NCBI GenBank assembly: GCA_903789495.1
Contig: CAIFEQ010000001.1
Coordinates: 100,988-164,987 of the forward strand
DNA length: 64,000 bases
DNA from: an uncultured Erysipelotrichaceae bacterium
GTDB taxonomy: Bacteria; Bacillota_I; Bacilli_A; Erysipelotrichales; Erysipelotrichaceae
Direction of reading: 5' to 3'
Of the stretch, positions 9,075 through 17,608 are shown piece after piece. Positions within the stretch are counted from its first letter, which is position 1. Each line of letters begins with the position of its first letter. The translations under genes were made by a program, and so were the position numbers. The notes below the pieces were generated by a model. It saw nothing but the letters and a program-made list of their open reading frames with translations. It was not told the DNA's origin and searched no databases.

Positions 9075-9974
9075 ATGAGCACGAAAGTAGTCCTTCTGGG
9101 CACCGGCACTCCCAATGCAGAACCCGATCAGCAGGGCCCGGCCAGTGCCGTCATCGTGGATGAGCAGGCCTATCTGGTCGACTTCGGTCCCGGGGTGGTC
9201 CGGCAGTGTTCCCGGGCCTATTTCAGAGGCATCGATGCCCTGCGGCCCAGCCGCCTGGATCTGGCCTTCTGCACCCATCTGCATTCGGATCATACCCTCG
9301 GCCTGGCGGATCTGATCTTTACGCCCTGGGTGCTGGAGCGTACCGCCCCGCTGCGTCTGTTCGGACCGGAGGGGCTGCGGGAAATGACCGAGCATCTGAC
9401 GGCCGCCTACCGGGCCGACCTGGACATGCGGCTCAACGGTTCGGAACCGGCCAACCCCAGCGGCTATCAGACCAGGGTCACGGAGATCCCCGCCGGCCAG
9501 GAGGACTGCGGCATCATCTACACCGATGACCGGGTGCAGGTGGAAGCCTTCACGGTCGATCATGGCCGGCTGCAGAGTCTGGGCTACCGCTTTGTCACCC
9601 GGGACCATAAAGTCATTGTCTTCTCCGGAGATACCCGCCCCCTGCCCATCGTGGCTGAGAAAGCAGCGGGCTGCGATCTGCTGGTGCATGAAGTGGAGTA
9701 CACCGCCGGGCTGAAGAACCGCACCGGGCAGTGGCAGATCTACCACCGGCAGGTCCATACCCTGAGCACCGATCTGGCCTCTATTCTGAAACAGGCCAGA
9801 CCCGGCCTCTGCGTGACCAATCACCGCATCTATCACATGGAGATCCAGGACAATACGAAGAACCTGGCCGGCGAGATGGCCTGGCGCAATGAGGCGATCC
9901 TGCAGGAGATTCGGGAAGCCGGCTATGACGGGCCGGTGGTCAACGGCCAGGATCTGGACATCTTCGAGCTCTGA
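9075..9974 (+). CDS. Metallo-beta-lactamase fold hydrolase, RNase Z/arylsulfatase-like
   Basis: Metal-dependent hydrolase of 299 residues. It begins VVLLGTGTPN, has the zinc motif HLHSDH (68-73), FSGDTRP with the bridging Asp, and a C-terminal His in CVTNHR. The layout is that of the RNase Z-like branch, but the helical exosite needed for tRNA processing is not evident, so a small-molecule (sulfate, phosphate ester or lactone) substrate is as likely. Single gene, divergent from purB, with AAAGGA ribosome binding site and a terminator right after it. Confidence 0.85.
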   Translation: MSTKVVLLGTGTPNAEPDQQGPASAVIVDEQAYLVDFGPGVVRQCSRAYFRGIDALRPSRLDLAFCTHLHSDHTLGLADLIFTPWVLERTAPLRLFGPEGLREMTEHLTAAYRADLDMRLNGSEPANPSGYQTRVTEIPAGQEDCGIIYTDDRVQVEAFTVDHGRLQSLGYRFVTRDHKVIVFSGDTRPLPIVAEKAAGCDLLVHEVEYTAGLKNRTGQWQIYHRQVHTLSTDLASILKQARPGLCVTNHRIYHMEIQDNTKNLAGEMAWRNEAILQEIREAGYDGPVVNGQDLDIFEL

Positions 9975-9976
9975 AG

Positions 9977-10006
9977 CAAAAGACATGCCTGCAGGCATGC
10001 CTTTTG
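9977..10006. terminator. Bidirectional terminator
   Basis: CAAAAG and CTTTTG flank an inverted CATGCCTGCAGGCATG core with one mismatch. A and T tracts on both sides let it serve the hydrolase gene and the convergent flavodoxin gene. Confidence 0.85.
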
Positions 10007-10034
10007 TTTCAGATTCCGTCGGACAGTTTTCTGT

Positions 10035-10508
10035 TTAACGCAGGTTCCTGGCAAAGGATTCCAGTTCCTGATCCGATGCACTGGACAGGAAGCGCTTGCC
10101 GGGCTTGACGGTTGCCTGGGGAGCCAGGGCTTTCAGGTTGTCTGCCGTCCTGCCCAGACTGGAGCCGCCGCTGGTTGCGAACGGCACGATGGTCTTGCCG
10201 GAAAAGTCGCCACTCTCCAGGAACGTGTCGATGATGTTAGGCTCCCGGTACCACCAGATCGGGAAGCCGATGAAGATGACACCATAAGACGCCAGATCCG
10301 GAATTTCCGAGCCGATTGCCGGGCGCATGGTCGGCACCTTGGCTTCGATGGTAGACCGGCTCTGCTGGTCCGTCCAGTCCAGATCGGCTTTCGTATACGG
10401 CTCAGCAGGTTCAATCTCGTAGAGGTCCGCATCGGCTATTCTGGCCAGACGCTCTGCCAGCGCCTGTGTCGTGCCTGTTGCGGAGAAGTAGGCAACCAGT
10501 TTTTTCAT
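10035..10508 (-). CDS. Flavodoxin family protein
   Basis: Small cytosolic FMN protein of 157 residues. It begins MKKLVAYFSATGTTQALAE, where SATGTT is the FMN phosphate loop, and has GFPIWWYREP as the aromatic loop that stacks on the flavin, then PFATSGGSS. This is the Flavodoxin_4 type common in anaerobes. It is a paralogue of the lipoprotein flavodoxin at 44580 (shared DLYE...PYT..DLDWT). The 99-base gap upstream to the asparaginase gene shows no clear promoter. Confidence 0.88.
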   Translation of the reverse strand: MKKLVAYFSATGTTQALAERLARIADADLYEIEPAEPYTKADLDWTDQQSRSTIEAKVPTMRPAIGSEIPDLASYGVIFIGFPIWWYREPNIIDTFLESGDFSGKTIVPFATSGGSSLGRTADNLKALAPQATVKPGKRFLSSASDQELESFARNLR

Positions 10509-10607
10509 CTCTCCATTCCTTCTTTCTGCTGCAGGTTGTGCAGCGCTCTTTGATACAGCAGAGTATCCTTCCTGACAGCCGCAGAGGCTGAAAGGCCTGA
10601 TTCCGAT

Positions 10608-11603
10608 TCATGGTTTCCCGGTCTGCAGTTCGCCAGCCAGATCCGTGAAGAACAGCTGCCGGATCTGCTCCGGCCTGTCCGTCTGGCCCAGGACCCACAT
10701 CAGTTTGGTATACAGGGCTTCCCGGGTCAGCATACCGCCGGACAGGGCACCGGCCCGGGCGGCCCGCACGCCGACTTCATAGACATCCAGCTGGACGCCT
10801 TCGTAGAGACACTGAGTGCTTAAGACCACGGTGACGCCCTTCTGACAGAGCTCTTCCACCGCATCCGACAGGCTGCGGCCGAGATCCGGAATTCCGCCCA
10901 GCCCATAGCCGGCCAGGATCACCGCCTGATAGCCCTGCTCCGGCAGGCGGCGCAGGAAGTCAGGCTCCAGACCGGGAGCCGGATGAACGATCAGCACATG
11001 ATTGCTGAAGGAAGTGTTCAGCTGATAGGGTTTGGTCCATACGGGCTGTCCGTTCAGGACCAGCCTGCCGTTTTCCAGCCGGGCCGCAACTGGGGCATTG
11101 ATGCTTTCAAAGGCATGTTTCGAGCGGCTGCGCACCTTGCAGGCAAAGACCCCGCGGATCACGATGCCGTCGAAGGCCAGACAGACGCCTCTGAGGTCCG
11201 AGCAGGCCGCCTGAAACGCCAGCAGCAGGTTGCCGGGGGCATCGGAATCTTCCTGACCCATGGGAATCTGGGAACCGGTCAGGATCACCGGCTTGGGAAT
11301 GCCCTGCAGCATCCAGCTGAGCATGCAGGAGGAATACGCCATGGTGTCGGTGCCATGCGTGATGACAAATCCGTCGTAGGCAGACAGATGGGCATCCACT
11401 GCTTCGGCCATGCGGACCCAGTCCTCCGGCTGCAGGTTGGAACTGTCAATGCTCATCAGTTCCTCGGCATCTACTTCACAGAACGTTCCGATTTCCGGGA
11501 CCTGGGCAATCAGGGCCTGACCGGACTGACTGGGTGTCAGGCCGTCTCCCTGATCACGCGAGGCGATCGTTCCGCCTGTGGACAGCAACAGAATTTTCTT
11601 CAT
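10608..11603 (-). CDS. ansA: Asparaginase, type I (cytosolic)
   Basis: Hydrolyses asparagine to aspartate and ammonia. The 331 residues include the first catalytic Thr in STGGTIA (8-14) and the second motif HGTDTMAY (83-90) with its Thr-Asp pair. No signal peptide, which together with length and sequence fits the type I group rather than periplasmic type II. GGGGGA lies before the start. It stands alone between the CDF and flavodoxin genes. Confidence 0.92.
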   Translation of the reverse strand: MKKILLLSTGGTIASRDQGDGLTPSQSGQALIAQVPEIGTFCEVDAEELMSIDSSNLQPEDWVRMAEAVDAHLSAYDGFVITHGTDTMAYSSCMLSWMLQGIPKPVILTGSQIPMGQEDSDAPGNLLLAFQAACSDLRGVCLAFDGIVIRGVFACKVRSRSKHAFESINAPVAARLENGRLVLNGQPVWTKPYQLNTSFSNHVLIVHPAPGLEPDFLRRLPEQGYQAVILAGYGLGGIPDLGRSLSDAVEELCQKGVTVVLSTQCLYEGVQLDVYEVGVRAARAGALSGGMLTREALYTKLMWVLGQTDRPEQIRQLFFTDLAGELQTGKP

Positions 11604-11683
11604 AAGGTGTTCCCCCTGCTTCTATTATAGTAAACGCTTACATTTTTCTCTACATCTGCCCGGGGAAATCGCGTTGCCTGCCG

Positions 11684-12805
11684 TCAGTTCGTGACGTCCG
11701 CGTCCAGAACCAGCTGGATCCGGTAATCCGGGTAAGCGGCCTGCAGCTCCTGGCGGATCTGCTCGTAAAGGGCCTGACGGTCCTGGATGTCAAAGCTGAT
11801 GATGATATCCAGGCGCATGTCCTTTTCACCCTCTTCCAGATAGAAACCGTGCATCTCCAGCACGCCCGGGTGGGCCATGACCAGCTGCCGTACCCGCTCC
11901 TGTGTTTCCTGCCAGGCCTCATCATTCTGGTCCGTGGCATAGACGGAGATCCCGGTCAGAACAACGCCGGTCTGCTGAAAGACGGCCATTGTGATGCTGC
12001 GCTCCAGCCGGTCCAGGTCAGCTGCGGTCTGCTTCTGATCCACTGCGATATGCACAGACCCCATGACCGTACTCGGACCGTAGTTAAAGAGATAGAGATC
12101 ATAGACCCCCAGGACGCCGGTCTGGGCCGCGATGATCTGCCTGAGCTGATCGCTCTGTTCCCTGCTGAACCGCTCGCCGATGATCTCGCTCAGGGTATCC
12201 CGGAGCATTTCCGCTCCGGACCGGATGACCAGGATGGCGATGAGGACACCCAGCCAGGCTTCCAGACTGACCCCTGTCCGCAGGTAGATCAGGGCCGCCG
12301 CCAGCGTGGAGGCGGAGATGATCGAGTCAAACAGGGCATCCGTTCCCGAGGCTGTCAGGGCCTCGCTGTCCGCCTTCTGCCCGTTCTTTCGGACGTAGAG
12401 TCCCAGCAGGATCTTGACCGCCACCGCCGCGGCGATGACCAGCAGGGATACCGCGGTATAGTTCGGGGTCTCGGGATGCAGGACTTTCTGAATCGATTCG
12501 CTCAGGCTGGTGATGCCGGCATAGAGAATGATGAGTGAGATCACCGCCGCACTCATGTATTCAATCCGGCCATAGCCAAGCGGATGTTTCCGGTCCGGCT
12601 GCCGGGCGGCCAGCCGGGCTCCCAGGATCGTGATCACCGAGGACAGGGCGTCCGACAGGTTGTTCACCGCATCCAGCAGCACCGCAATGGACCCGGCCGT
12701 AACGCCGATTACCGCCTTGAAGGCGGCCAGCAGGACATTGGCCCCGATGCCCACAAGACTGGTCCGTTCAATGATTTTCTGCCGTTCTTCCGCTGTCTGC
12801 ATCAT
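11684..12805 (-). CDS. Cation diffusion facilitator family transporter
   Basis: Membrane exporter of divalent metals (Zn, Fe, Mn or Co). Six membrane segments; the metal site is in DAVNNLSDALSS (45-56), and HPLGYGR (74-80) is the conserved loop after it. About 373 residues, longer than usual, because the cytosolic tail appears to hold two successive dimerisation-like repeats (around VLGVYDLYLFNYG and VLEMHGFYLEEG). Two adjacent ATG codons (12805, 12802) follow GGAGG at 4 and 7 bases; the second is equally good. An upstream frame extension to 13039 overlaps the next gene and is not credible. Confidence 0.9.
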   Translation of the reverse strand: MMQTAEERQKIIERTSLVGIGANVLLAAFKAVIGVTAGSIAVLLDAVNNLSDALSSVITILGARLAARQPDRKHPLGYGRIEYMSAAVISLIILYAGITSLSESIQKVLHPETPNYTAVSLLVIAAAVAVKILLGLYVRKNGQKADSEALTASGTDALFDSIISASTLAAALIYLRTGVSLEAWLGVLIAILVIRSGAEMLRDTLSEIIGERFSREQSDQLRQIIAAQTGVLGVYDLYLFNYGPSTVMGSVHIAVDQKQTAADLDRLERSITMAVFQQTGVVLTGISVYATDQNDEAWQETQERVRQLVMAHPGVLEMHGFYLEEGEKDMRLDIIISFDIQDRQALYEQIRQELQAAYPDYRIQLVLDADVTN

Positions 12806-12862
12806 TCTGCCTCCTGGCTGTCTGCCGCCCCTATCATACGCCTGTGCCGGGGCAGAAAGAAA

Positions 12863-12882
12863 ACCGGGCCTTGCGGTCCGGT
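12863..12882 (-). terminator. Terminator of the glycan/membrane operon
   Basis: ACCGGACC and GGCCCGGT pair around GCAA on the minus strand, with one G-T wobble, followed by TTTTCTTTC. It lies 8 bases after the stop of the small membrane protein. Confidence 0.75.
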
Positions 12883-12890
12883 GATCTGAT

Positions 12891-13262
12891 TCAGGCTTTC
12901 TTCTTTCTCCACACGCAGGAGAGCAGGTAGAAGACGGCTGCGACAGCCAGCAGGATGCCGCCGACGATCCAGTACCAGCGGACATACTGATTGGTGGTAC
13001 CGTAGATCTCGAAGATCCCGGCCAGCACCGTCCCCGCAATCAGCGTTTCCATGCCGGCCACCCAGAGCTTGCGTACGAGACGCGGCGAGGACGGGAAGAA
13101 GGCCGACAGCAGGCAGGGTACTATGCCCAGAATGACCGGAATCAGCCAGAACTGCATCATGTAGGCGGATTCGACGCCATGGCTGAAGCTTTCATAGACT
13201 CTGCCGAAGATGAAGCAGAAGACACTGATCCAGAGATATTTCCAGAAACCGGATTTTGCCAT
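12891..13262 (-). CDS. Small integral membrane protein, function unknown
   Basis: A 123-residue protein with four hydrophobic segments and a Lys-Arg-rich end (WRKKKA). Not recognised. It starts MAKSGFWKY at 13262, 16 bases after the stop of the phosphodiester glycosidase gene, so it is the third gene of that operon. Its size and topology resemble small accessory proteins of surface polysaccharide systems, but that rests on context only. Confidence 0.65.
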   Translation of the reverse strand: MAKSGFWKYLWISVFCFIFGRVYESFSHGVESAYMMQFWLIPVILGIVPCLLSAFFPSSPRLVRKLWVAGMETLIAGTVLAGIFEIYGTTNQYVRWYWIVGGILLAVAAVFYLLSCVWRKKKA

Positions 13263-13278
13263 AGAGTACCCGGTTCTC

Positions 13279-14253
13279 TCAAGCCGTAATGCCGACAATG
13301 TCGCTCACCTTTCTTTCTGTAATCGTCTTGCCGTTGGAAGTCGGCTGGTTGATGACCTCACCGTTGAAGACCATGGTCGAGGAGCCGCCGCCATCCAGGT
13401 TGTAGGCATCCGTGACGCCGTATTCCTGCATCACTTCTGCCAGTTCATAGAGCGTCAGACCGGCACTGGCACTGGTCCGGCCGTCGGCGACCACGAAGAC
13501 GTAATGTCTGGTGCCGCTGTCATCCACATAGGTGCCGATGGCAGTTCTCGGGTTGGAGGTCTTGGCCTGGCCGACTTCCGAACTGGTGGTGACGGAAATC
13601 GTTCCGTTTTCAATCAGACACGGGCCGAAGCTCAGCACCTGCCAGGCCCCTTCATCCAGCAGCTCCTGGGCGGTAACGGAACCCTCTGTGACGAAGCCGA
13701 AGGAACCATCCGACCAGATGACCAGGTCTTCCTGCGAACTGCTGTTTGCGCTTTCCCGGTAGAGCACGCCGTTACGGATCACGTAACCGCTCCGGGTGCC
13801 GTAGAAGTCACCGTTGATGGCCAGAATCACGTTGTTCTCAGACGCAATCGTCGAGGTCGTTGCGGTGATGTTGCGGCCATAGGTGTTCTGGGCGAAGAAG
13901 GTCTGCAGCTGGCTGATATCCGAGACGACCACATCCGCGATGTAGATCTCCGTGCTGTATTCCCGGGTCTCCGTCAGCTGAATGGTGATGCCATTGCCGA
14001 CATAGCTGTCCGAGGTGATCTCCACCGTGGAAGCCGTCGTGGTTTCAGTCGTCGTGCTGGTATCGGTGGTGCTGGCCGAGGAGACCGCTTCCTCCGTCGT
14101 TGTCGTTGTGGTTGCGGTTGCCACGGCTGCCGTGTTATCCTGTGCCACGACCTGCTGATAGGCATGCGGGATCACGAAGGCATCCATCAGGACATAGATG
14201 GTAAACAGGCCCAGAAGAACTTCATACAAGCCTTTCTGTAACAGTTTTTTCAT
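13279..14253 (-). CDS. Secreted or membrane-anchored phosphodiester glycosidase (NAGPA/DUF2233 domain)
   Basis: 324 residues. A single N-terminal membrane segment (LYEVLLGLFTIYVLMDAFV) is followed by a Thr/Ser/Ala/Glu-rich linker of about 50 residues, then a NAGPA-like domain from about residue 85. The domain has the family's AINGDFYG, NPRTAIG and NLDGGGSSTMVFNGEV, the last being its most conserved stretch. The human relative removes GlcNAc from phosphodiesters; bacterial members act on envelope polymers. Its start overlaps the GT2-GtrA stop by 4 bases (ATGA). The linker implies that the domain stands off the membrane outside the cell. Confidence 0.88.
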   Translation of the reverse strand: MKKLLQKGLYEVLLGLFTIYVLMDAFVIPHAYQQVVAQDNTAAVATATTTTTTEEAVSSASTTDTSTTTETTTASTVEITSDSYVGNGITIQLTETREYSTEIYIADVVVSDISQLQTFFAQNTYGRNITATTSTIASENNVILAINGDFYGTRSGYVIRNGVLYRESANSSSQEDLVIWSDGSFGFVTEGSVTAQELLDEGAWQVLSFGPCLIENGTISVTTSSEVGQAKTSNPRTAIGTYVDDSGTRHYVFVVADGRTSASAGLTLYELAEVMQEYGVTDAYNLDGGGSSTMVFNGEVINQPTSNGKTITERKVSDIVGITA

Positions 14254-15317
14254 TGAATCCTTACCCTTTCTGCCGGCGCTTTTTCAGCCGCCGGATGATC
14301 TGTGAAAATGAAGCGTTTCTGGACAATGTAGCTGAGGCAGAAGAACACCATTTCTACCACCAGTTTGGCCAGATACAGATTCCAGCCCAGGGTTCCGTTC
14401 AGAAAGACCAGAAGCCTTGTATTCAGAAACAGAATGACTGCCGCCAGCGTGAAGTACTGCACCGCTGACGTCACAGGACTGCCTTTGTTATCGAAGACGA
14501 CTTTCCGGTTCATGCTGTAGTTGAAGACCGAACTGAAGCAGCGGGCCAGAACATTGGCTCCGGCGCTCAGAAGACCCGACATGCTGAAGGCGGTGAACAG
14601 CAGATAGTCCAGCAGGAAGCTGAGCAGGGAAACCAGGGCAAACCGGAACAGGCACCCATAGATCCTCAGAGAATCCCGAACGGTCCGGAAATGGGAACCG
14701 CTGTTGTGATTCTCGTAGATGGTCTGGATGGGGATCTGGTCCAGCGGCTCATGCCGATGTGCCGCCTCCTGCAGGACATTCATCTCATATTCATAGCGGT
14801 CGCCGGGAATGGCCAGCATCTGGGGGATCTGGCGGACACTGAAGGCACGCAGACCGGTCTGCGTATCCGACAGGTGCACACCGGAAGTCAGATAGAAGGC
14901 CATGCTCGTCACCTTGTTGCCGAAGCGGCTGCGCAGGGGCGTACCTTCGCCAAAGCTGCGCACTCCCAGGACCAGGTGATCCGGATGCCCGGCTGCCGCC
15001 TGAGCGGTTTTCAGGATATCCGCTACGGCATGCTGGCCGTCTCCGTCAACGGTGACGACGACTGCGTCCGGATCCGTTTCGTTTTCGTAAATCCACTGCA
15101 GTCCTGTCTTCAGGGCATAGCCCTTGCCGTGGTTGTCCGGGTAGGACAGGATATTGACCTGTTCCGGCAGGGAACGGAACACCGACTGATAATCCTGACC
15201 GCTGCCATCGTCCACCACCAGTATCCAGATTTCTTCATACTCACTGAGTTCTTCGGTCAGCCGGATCAGTTTTTCGTCGGGCTGATAGGAAGGAATCAGT
15301 GCATAGATCCTTTTCAT
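14250..15317 (-). CDS. Glycosyltransferase family 2 fused to a GtrA-like membrane domain
   Basis: 355 residues. Residues 1-225 are a GT2 domain of the dolichol-phosphate-mannose synthase type, with VVDDGSG (34-40) and TVDGDGQHA (89-97) for UDP-sugar and metal. Residues about 226-338 hold four membrane helices with the GtrA pattern (RCFSSVFNYSMNRKVVF). Such fusions make a lipid-linked sugar and are thought to flip it for use outside. With the downstream glycosidase and the small membrane protein it forms a three-gene unit; GGAGG precedes the start. Confidence 0.9.
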   Translation of the reverse strand: MKRIYALIPSYQPDEKLIRLTEELSEYEEIWILVVDDGSGQDYQSVFRSLPEQVNILSYPDNHGKGYALKTGLQWIYENETDPDAVVVTVDGDGQHAVADILKTAQAAAGHPDHLVLGVRSFGEGTPLRSRFGNKVTSMAFYLTSGVHLSDTQTGLRAFSVRQIPQMLAIPGDRYEYEMNVLQEAAHRHEPLDQIPIQTIYENHNSGSHFRTVRDSLRIYGCLFRFALVSLLSFLLDYLLFTAFSMSGLLSAGANVLARCFSSVFNYSMNRKVVFDNKGSPVTSAVQYFTLAAVILFLNTRLLVFLNGTLGWNLYLAKLVVEMVFFCLSYIVQKRFIFTDHPAAEKAPAERVRIQ

Positions 15318-15445
15318 ATCTCTGTCCTCCTGTTCAATCCGTTATCACGATAATGAAGACAGGTGAACGGCGTCTGAAGAAACTGTGCCGCTCACCTGAA
15401 TGTTCCACGAAATCTCAGCAAGACAGATATAAGGGTATAAAGCCG

Positions 15446-16249
15446 CTATTTTACGGGAATGACGGGCGGCCAGACCTGCTCAGAATCCGCCACGATCTGC
15501 TTCATTTCCCTGTCCAGGAACAGCAGGCCCTGCTGGCGGATCAGATCCGGGATGCCATCGACTGCTTCGGCAATACTGCCGGCGATGGCCGCCATGGTAT
15601 CACTGTCCCCGCCCAGCGACACCGCATTGCGTACGGTATCCACGTAGTCCGTGCCTTCCAGAAAGGCCAGCAGAGACTGCGGCACGCTGCCGTCACAGGT
15701 CGCATCAAAGCGGTAACCGGGCCGGATTTCCGCCAGGGTCTTGTTCAGCGGTCCGTAAAGGCCTTCCAGATAGGTGCGGATTTCCTGCCGGCTGCTGCCC
15801 TGCCGGCCCAGAAAGATAGCCCCGCTGACCGCCTGGGCCGCCCGGATGGCGCTCGGGGTATCATGGCTGACTACGGTAACGGTCTGAGCCAGCTGGCGGG
15901 CTTCGGCCAGCGAAGAGGCCGCCCAGCCGCAGGGGCTGACCCGCATGGCTGCCCCGTTGCCGATGCTCTGATAGGGGCCGGCAGCCGGATTCTGCAGCCA
16001 GGCGCGGAAACGGGTGCCATAGCCGGCATCCGGATAGGCCTGGCCAAACTGACGCATGTTCTCCGCCGCAGCCTGGCCCAGACGCTGCGGTTCTGCACGG
16101 GTTTCCAGCAGTGCCCTGGCAATGGCCAGGGTCATATACGTATCGTCGGTCGGAAAACATCTGCTGTCCAGCAGGATAAACTCCTTGGACTTATGCGGAT
16201 GAAATTCAAAGCGTGATCCGGCAAGATCGCCGATGATGGCTCCCAGCAT
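15446..16249 (-). CDS. ADP-ribosylglycohydrolase family protein
   Basis: 267 residues, DraG/ARH type, which removes ADP-ribose from proteins or related adducts using two Mg ions. Metal sites are visible: TDDTYMTLA near residue 39 (in place of the common TDDT.m) and SLGGDSDTMAAIAGSIA near residue 220. The start at 16249 has GGAGG 7 bases upstream; a longer frame to 16336 lacks this. No ADP-ribosyltransferase partner lies nearby, so the target is unknown. Confidence 0.9.
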   Translation of the reverse strand: MLGAIIGDLAGSRFEFHPHKSKEFILLDSRCFPTDDTYMTLAIARALLETRAEPQRLGQAAAENMRQFGQAYPDAGYGTRFRAWLQNPAAGPYQSIGNGAAMRVSPCGWAASSLAEARQLAQTVTVVSHDTPSAIRAAQAVSGAIFLGRQGSSRQEIRTYLEGLYGPLNKTLAEIRPGYRFDATCDGSVPQSLLAFLEGTDYVDTVRNAVSLGGDSDTMAAIAGSIAEAVDGIPDLIRQQGLLFLDREMKQIVADSEQVWPPVIPVK

Positions 16250-16323
16250 GATCTGTCCTCCCTTTTTCTTCAGCTTTATTCTAACAGCCTGCCTGGCAGG
16301 AGGATACGCAGGCCGGGGAAAAC

Positions 16324-16357
16324 AAAACCGCGGCATCCCGGGAATTCCGCGGCTTTT
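16324..16357 (-). terminator. Terminator of the chromate transporter pair
   Basis: Two CCGCGG arms (16328-16333 and 16347-16352) pair; TTTT follows on the minus strand, 6 bases after the gene end. Confidence 0.7.
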
Positions 16358-16362
16358 CCGTC

Positions 16363-16932
16363 TCAGAGCTGCAGCACGATGCCCATCACGGCACAGATCA
16401 GAATGATCCAGATCGGATGGGTATCCGGTTTCCAGCGGTAGAATGCAAGCATGACGGCAAACAGACCGATCGCCGCCCAGTTGAACAGGACCGAAAGGGA
16501 ACCGCTTGCCTCGAAGGCTTCCACATGGAAGAGAGACGACAGATAGATATCGATCACGGCGGCCAGAATGAAGCCGACAACCGCCGGCCTCAGACCGGTG
16601 AAGATGCCCTGGACGACCTGGGAATCCCGGAACTTTTCCAGCATATGGGCGATGATCAGGACGATGATGATGGACGGGCAGATCAGCGACAGGGTCGCCG
16701 CAATGCCGCCCCAGATCCCGAACATATGGTTGCCCACATAGGTTGCCATGTTCACGCCCATCGGGCCCGGCGTGGATTCGGAGACGGCGATCATCGTCGT
16801 CAGTTCCTCAATGGTGAACCAGCCATATTTGTAGGACATTTCCTTCAGGAACGGAATCGTCGCCAGCCCGCCGCCGACGGAGAACAGTCCGGTCTTGAAG
16901 AACTCCCAGCACATCCGCAGAAACAGACTCAT
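16363..16932 (-). CDS. chrA: Chromate transporter, second half-size subunit
   Basis: 189 residues, about six hydrophobic segments, CHR family. It has the N-terminal FFKTGLFSVGGGLATIPFL and ESTPGPMGVNMATYVG, both hallmarks. Short CHR proteins occur as pairs whose two members act together, and the other member ends 4 bases into this gene. Many CHR pairs in anaerobes probably carry other oxyanions; the substrate is not proven. The long upstream frame extension is a shadow of the partner. Confidence 0.88.
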   Translation of the reverse strand: MSLFLRMCWEFFKTGLFSVGGGLATIPFLKEMSYKYGWFTIEELTTMIAVSESTPGPMGVNMATYVGNHMFGIWGGIAATLSLICPSIIIVLIIAHMLEKFRDSQVVQGIFTGLRPAVVGFILAAVIDIYLSSLFHVEAFEASGSLSVLFNWAAIGLFAVMLAFYRWKPDTHPIWIILICAVMGIVLQL

Positions 16933-17513
16933 GCCTGCACCTTTCTTTCCCGTTTCTTCTGAACCCGGTACCAGACATAGCCGGCCAGACCTGCCAGCAT
17001 GACGAGCCAGACCGTCGAGATGGAGGTCCGCCAGCACAGCAGGAAGGCCGCCAGGAAGACGATCAGGCCGAAGGTATCCTTCACGCCCTTCTTCCACAGC
17101 CGCAGGACGGCCGTAAACATCAGCACGCAGACCGCCACCCGGATGCCGCCCAGGGCATGCTGGACCACGGTCAGGGAGGAGAAGTTATCGATCAGCGCGG
17201 CAATGGCGGTGATGATGATCAGGGATGGCGAAACCACGCCCAGGGTCGCCACGATGCCGCCGATCGTACCGGCCACGTCATAGCCGACAAAGGTCGCCGC
17301 ATTCACGGCAATGATGCCGGGCGTGCACTGGCCGATGGCATAGTAGTCCATGATCTGATCTTCCGTGGACCAGTGATATTTCTCGATGACCTCTTTCTGG
17401 ATCATCGGCAGCATCGCATAGCCGCCCCCGAATGTGAAGAGCCCCATCCGGAACCAGGCGCCATACAGCTGGGCGAGTGTTTTCAGCCGGTTCTGTTCCT
17501 GCATCGTCCCCAT
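16929..17513 (-). CDS. chrA: Chromate transporter, first half-size subunit
   Basis: 194 residues, CHR family, with WFRMGLFTFGGGYAMLPMIQ and GQCTPGIIAVNAATFVGY. It overlaps the second subunit by 4 bases, the standard arrangement for split chromate transporters. The start at 17513 (MGTMQEQ) has AGGGG about 10 bases upstream; an ATG three codons later is also possible. A promoter lies directly upstream, inside the preceding terminator. Confidence 0.88.
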   Translation of the reverse strand: MGTMQEQNRLKTLAQLYGAWFRMGLFTFGGGYAMLPMIQKEVIEKYHWSTEDQIMDYYAIGQCTPGIIAVNAATFVGYDVAGTIGGIVATLGVVSPSLIIITAIAALIDNFSSLTVVQHALGGIRVAVCVLMFTAVLRLWKKGVKDTFGLIVFLAAFLLCWRTSISTVWLVMLAGLAGYVWYRVQKKRERKVQA

Positions 17514-17551
17514 TCTACTTTTCCCCTTTTCCTGACACAAGCTATCTTTTT

Positions 17552-17580
17552 TTTATACCGTATGAAAAAGCTGTCTGCAA
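17552..17580 (-). promoter_or_regulatory. Probable chromate transporter promoter
   Basis: TTGCAG (17575-17580) and TATAAA (17552-17557) are 17 bases apart on the minus strand. The -35 sits in the stem of the kdgT terminator. Confidence 0.5.
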
Positions 17581-17591
17581 TCAGACAGCTT
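17568..17591 (-). terminator. Terminator of the KDG permease gene
   Basis: AAGCTGTCTG and CAGACAGCTT form a perfect 10-bp stem with a 4-base loop; five T follow on the minus strand. Confidence 0.85.
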
Positions 17592-17608
17592 CGGACAGAA
17601 TCCAGGCC

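Noticed and set aside
13279..14253. Thr-rich stretch in the glycosidase as a frameshift or misassembly
   Set aside because: Frame and codon pattern run through it unbroken, and such stalks are usual in surface proteins.
15361..15398. Inverted repeat AGGTGA...TCACCT between the ADP-ribosylglycohydrolase and GT2 genes as a riboswitch or small RNA
   Set aside because: The stem is imperfect, lacks a T tract on either strand and matches no leader family I recognise.
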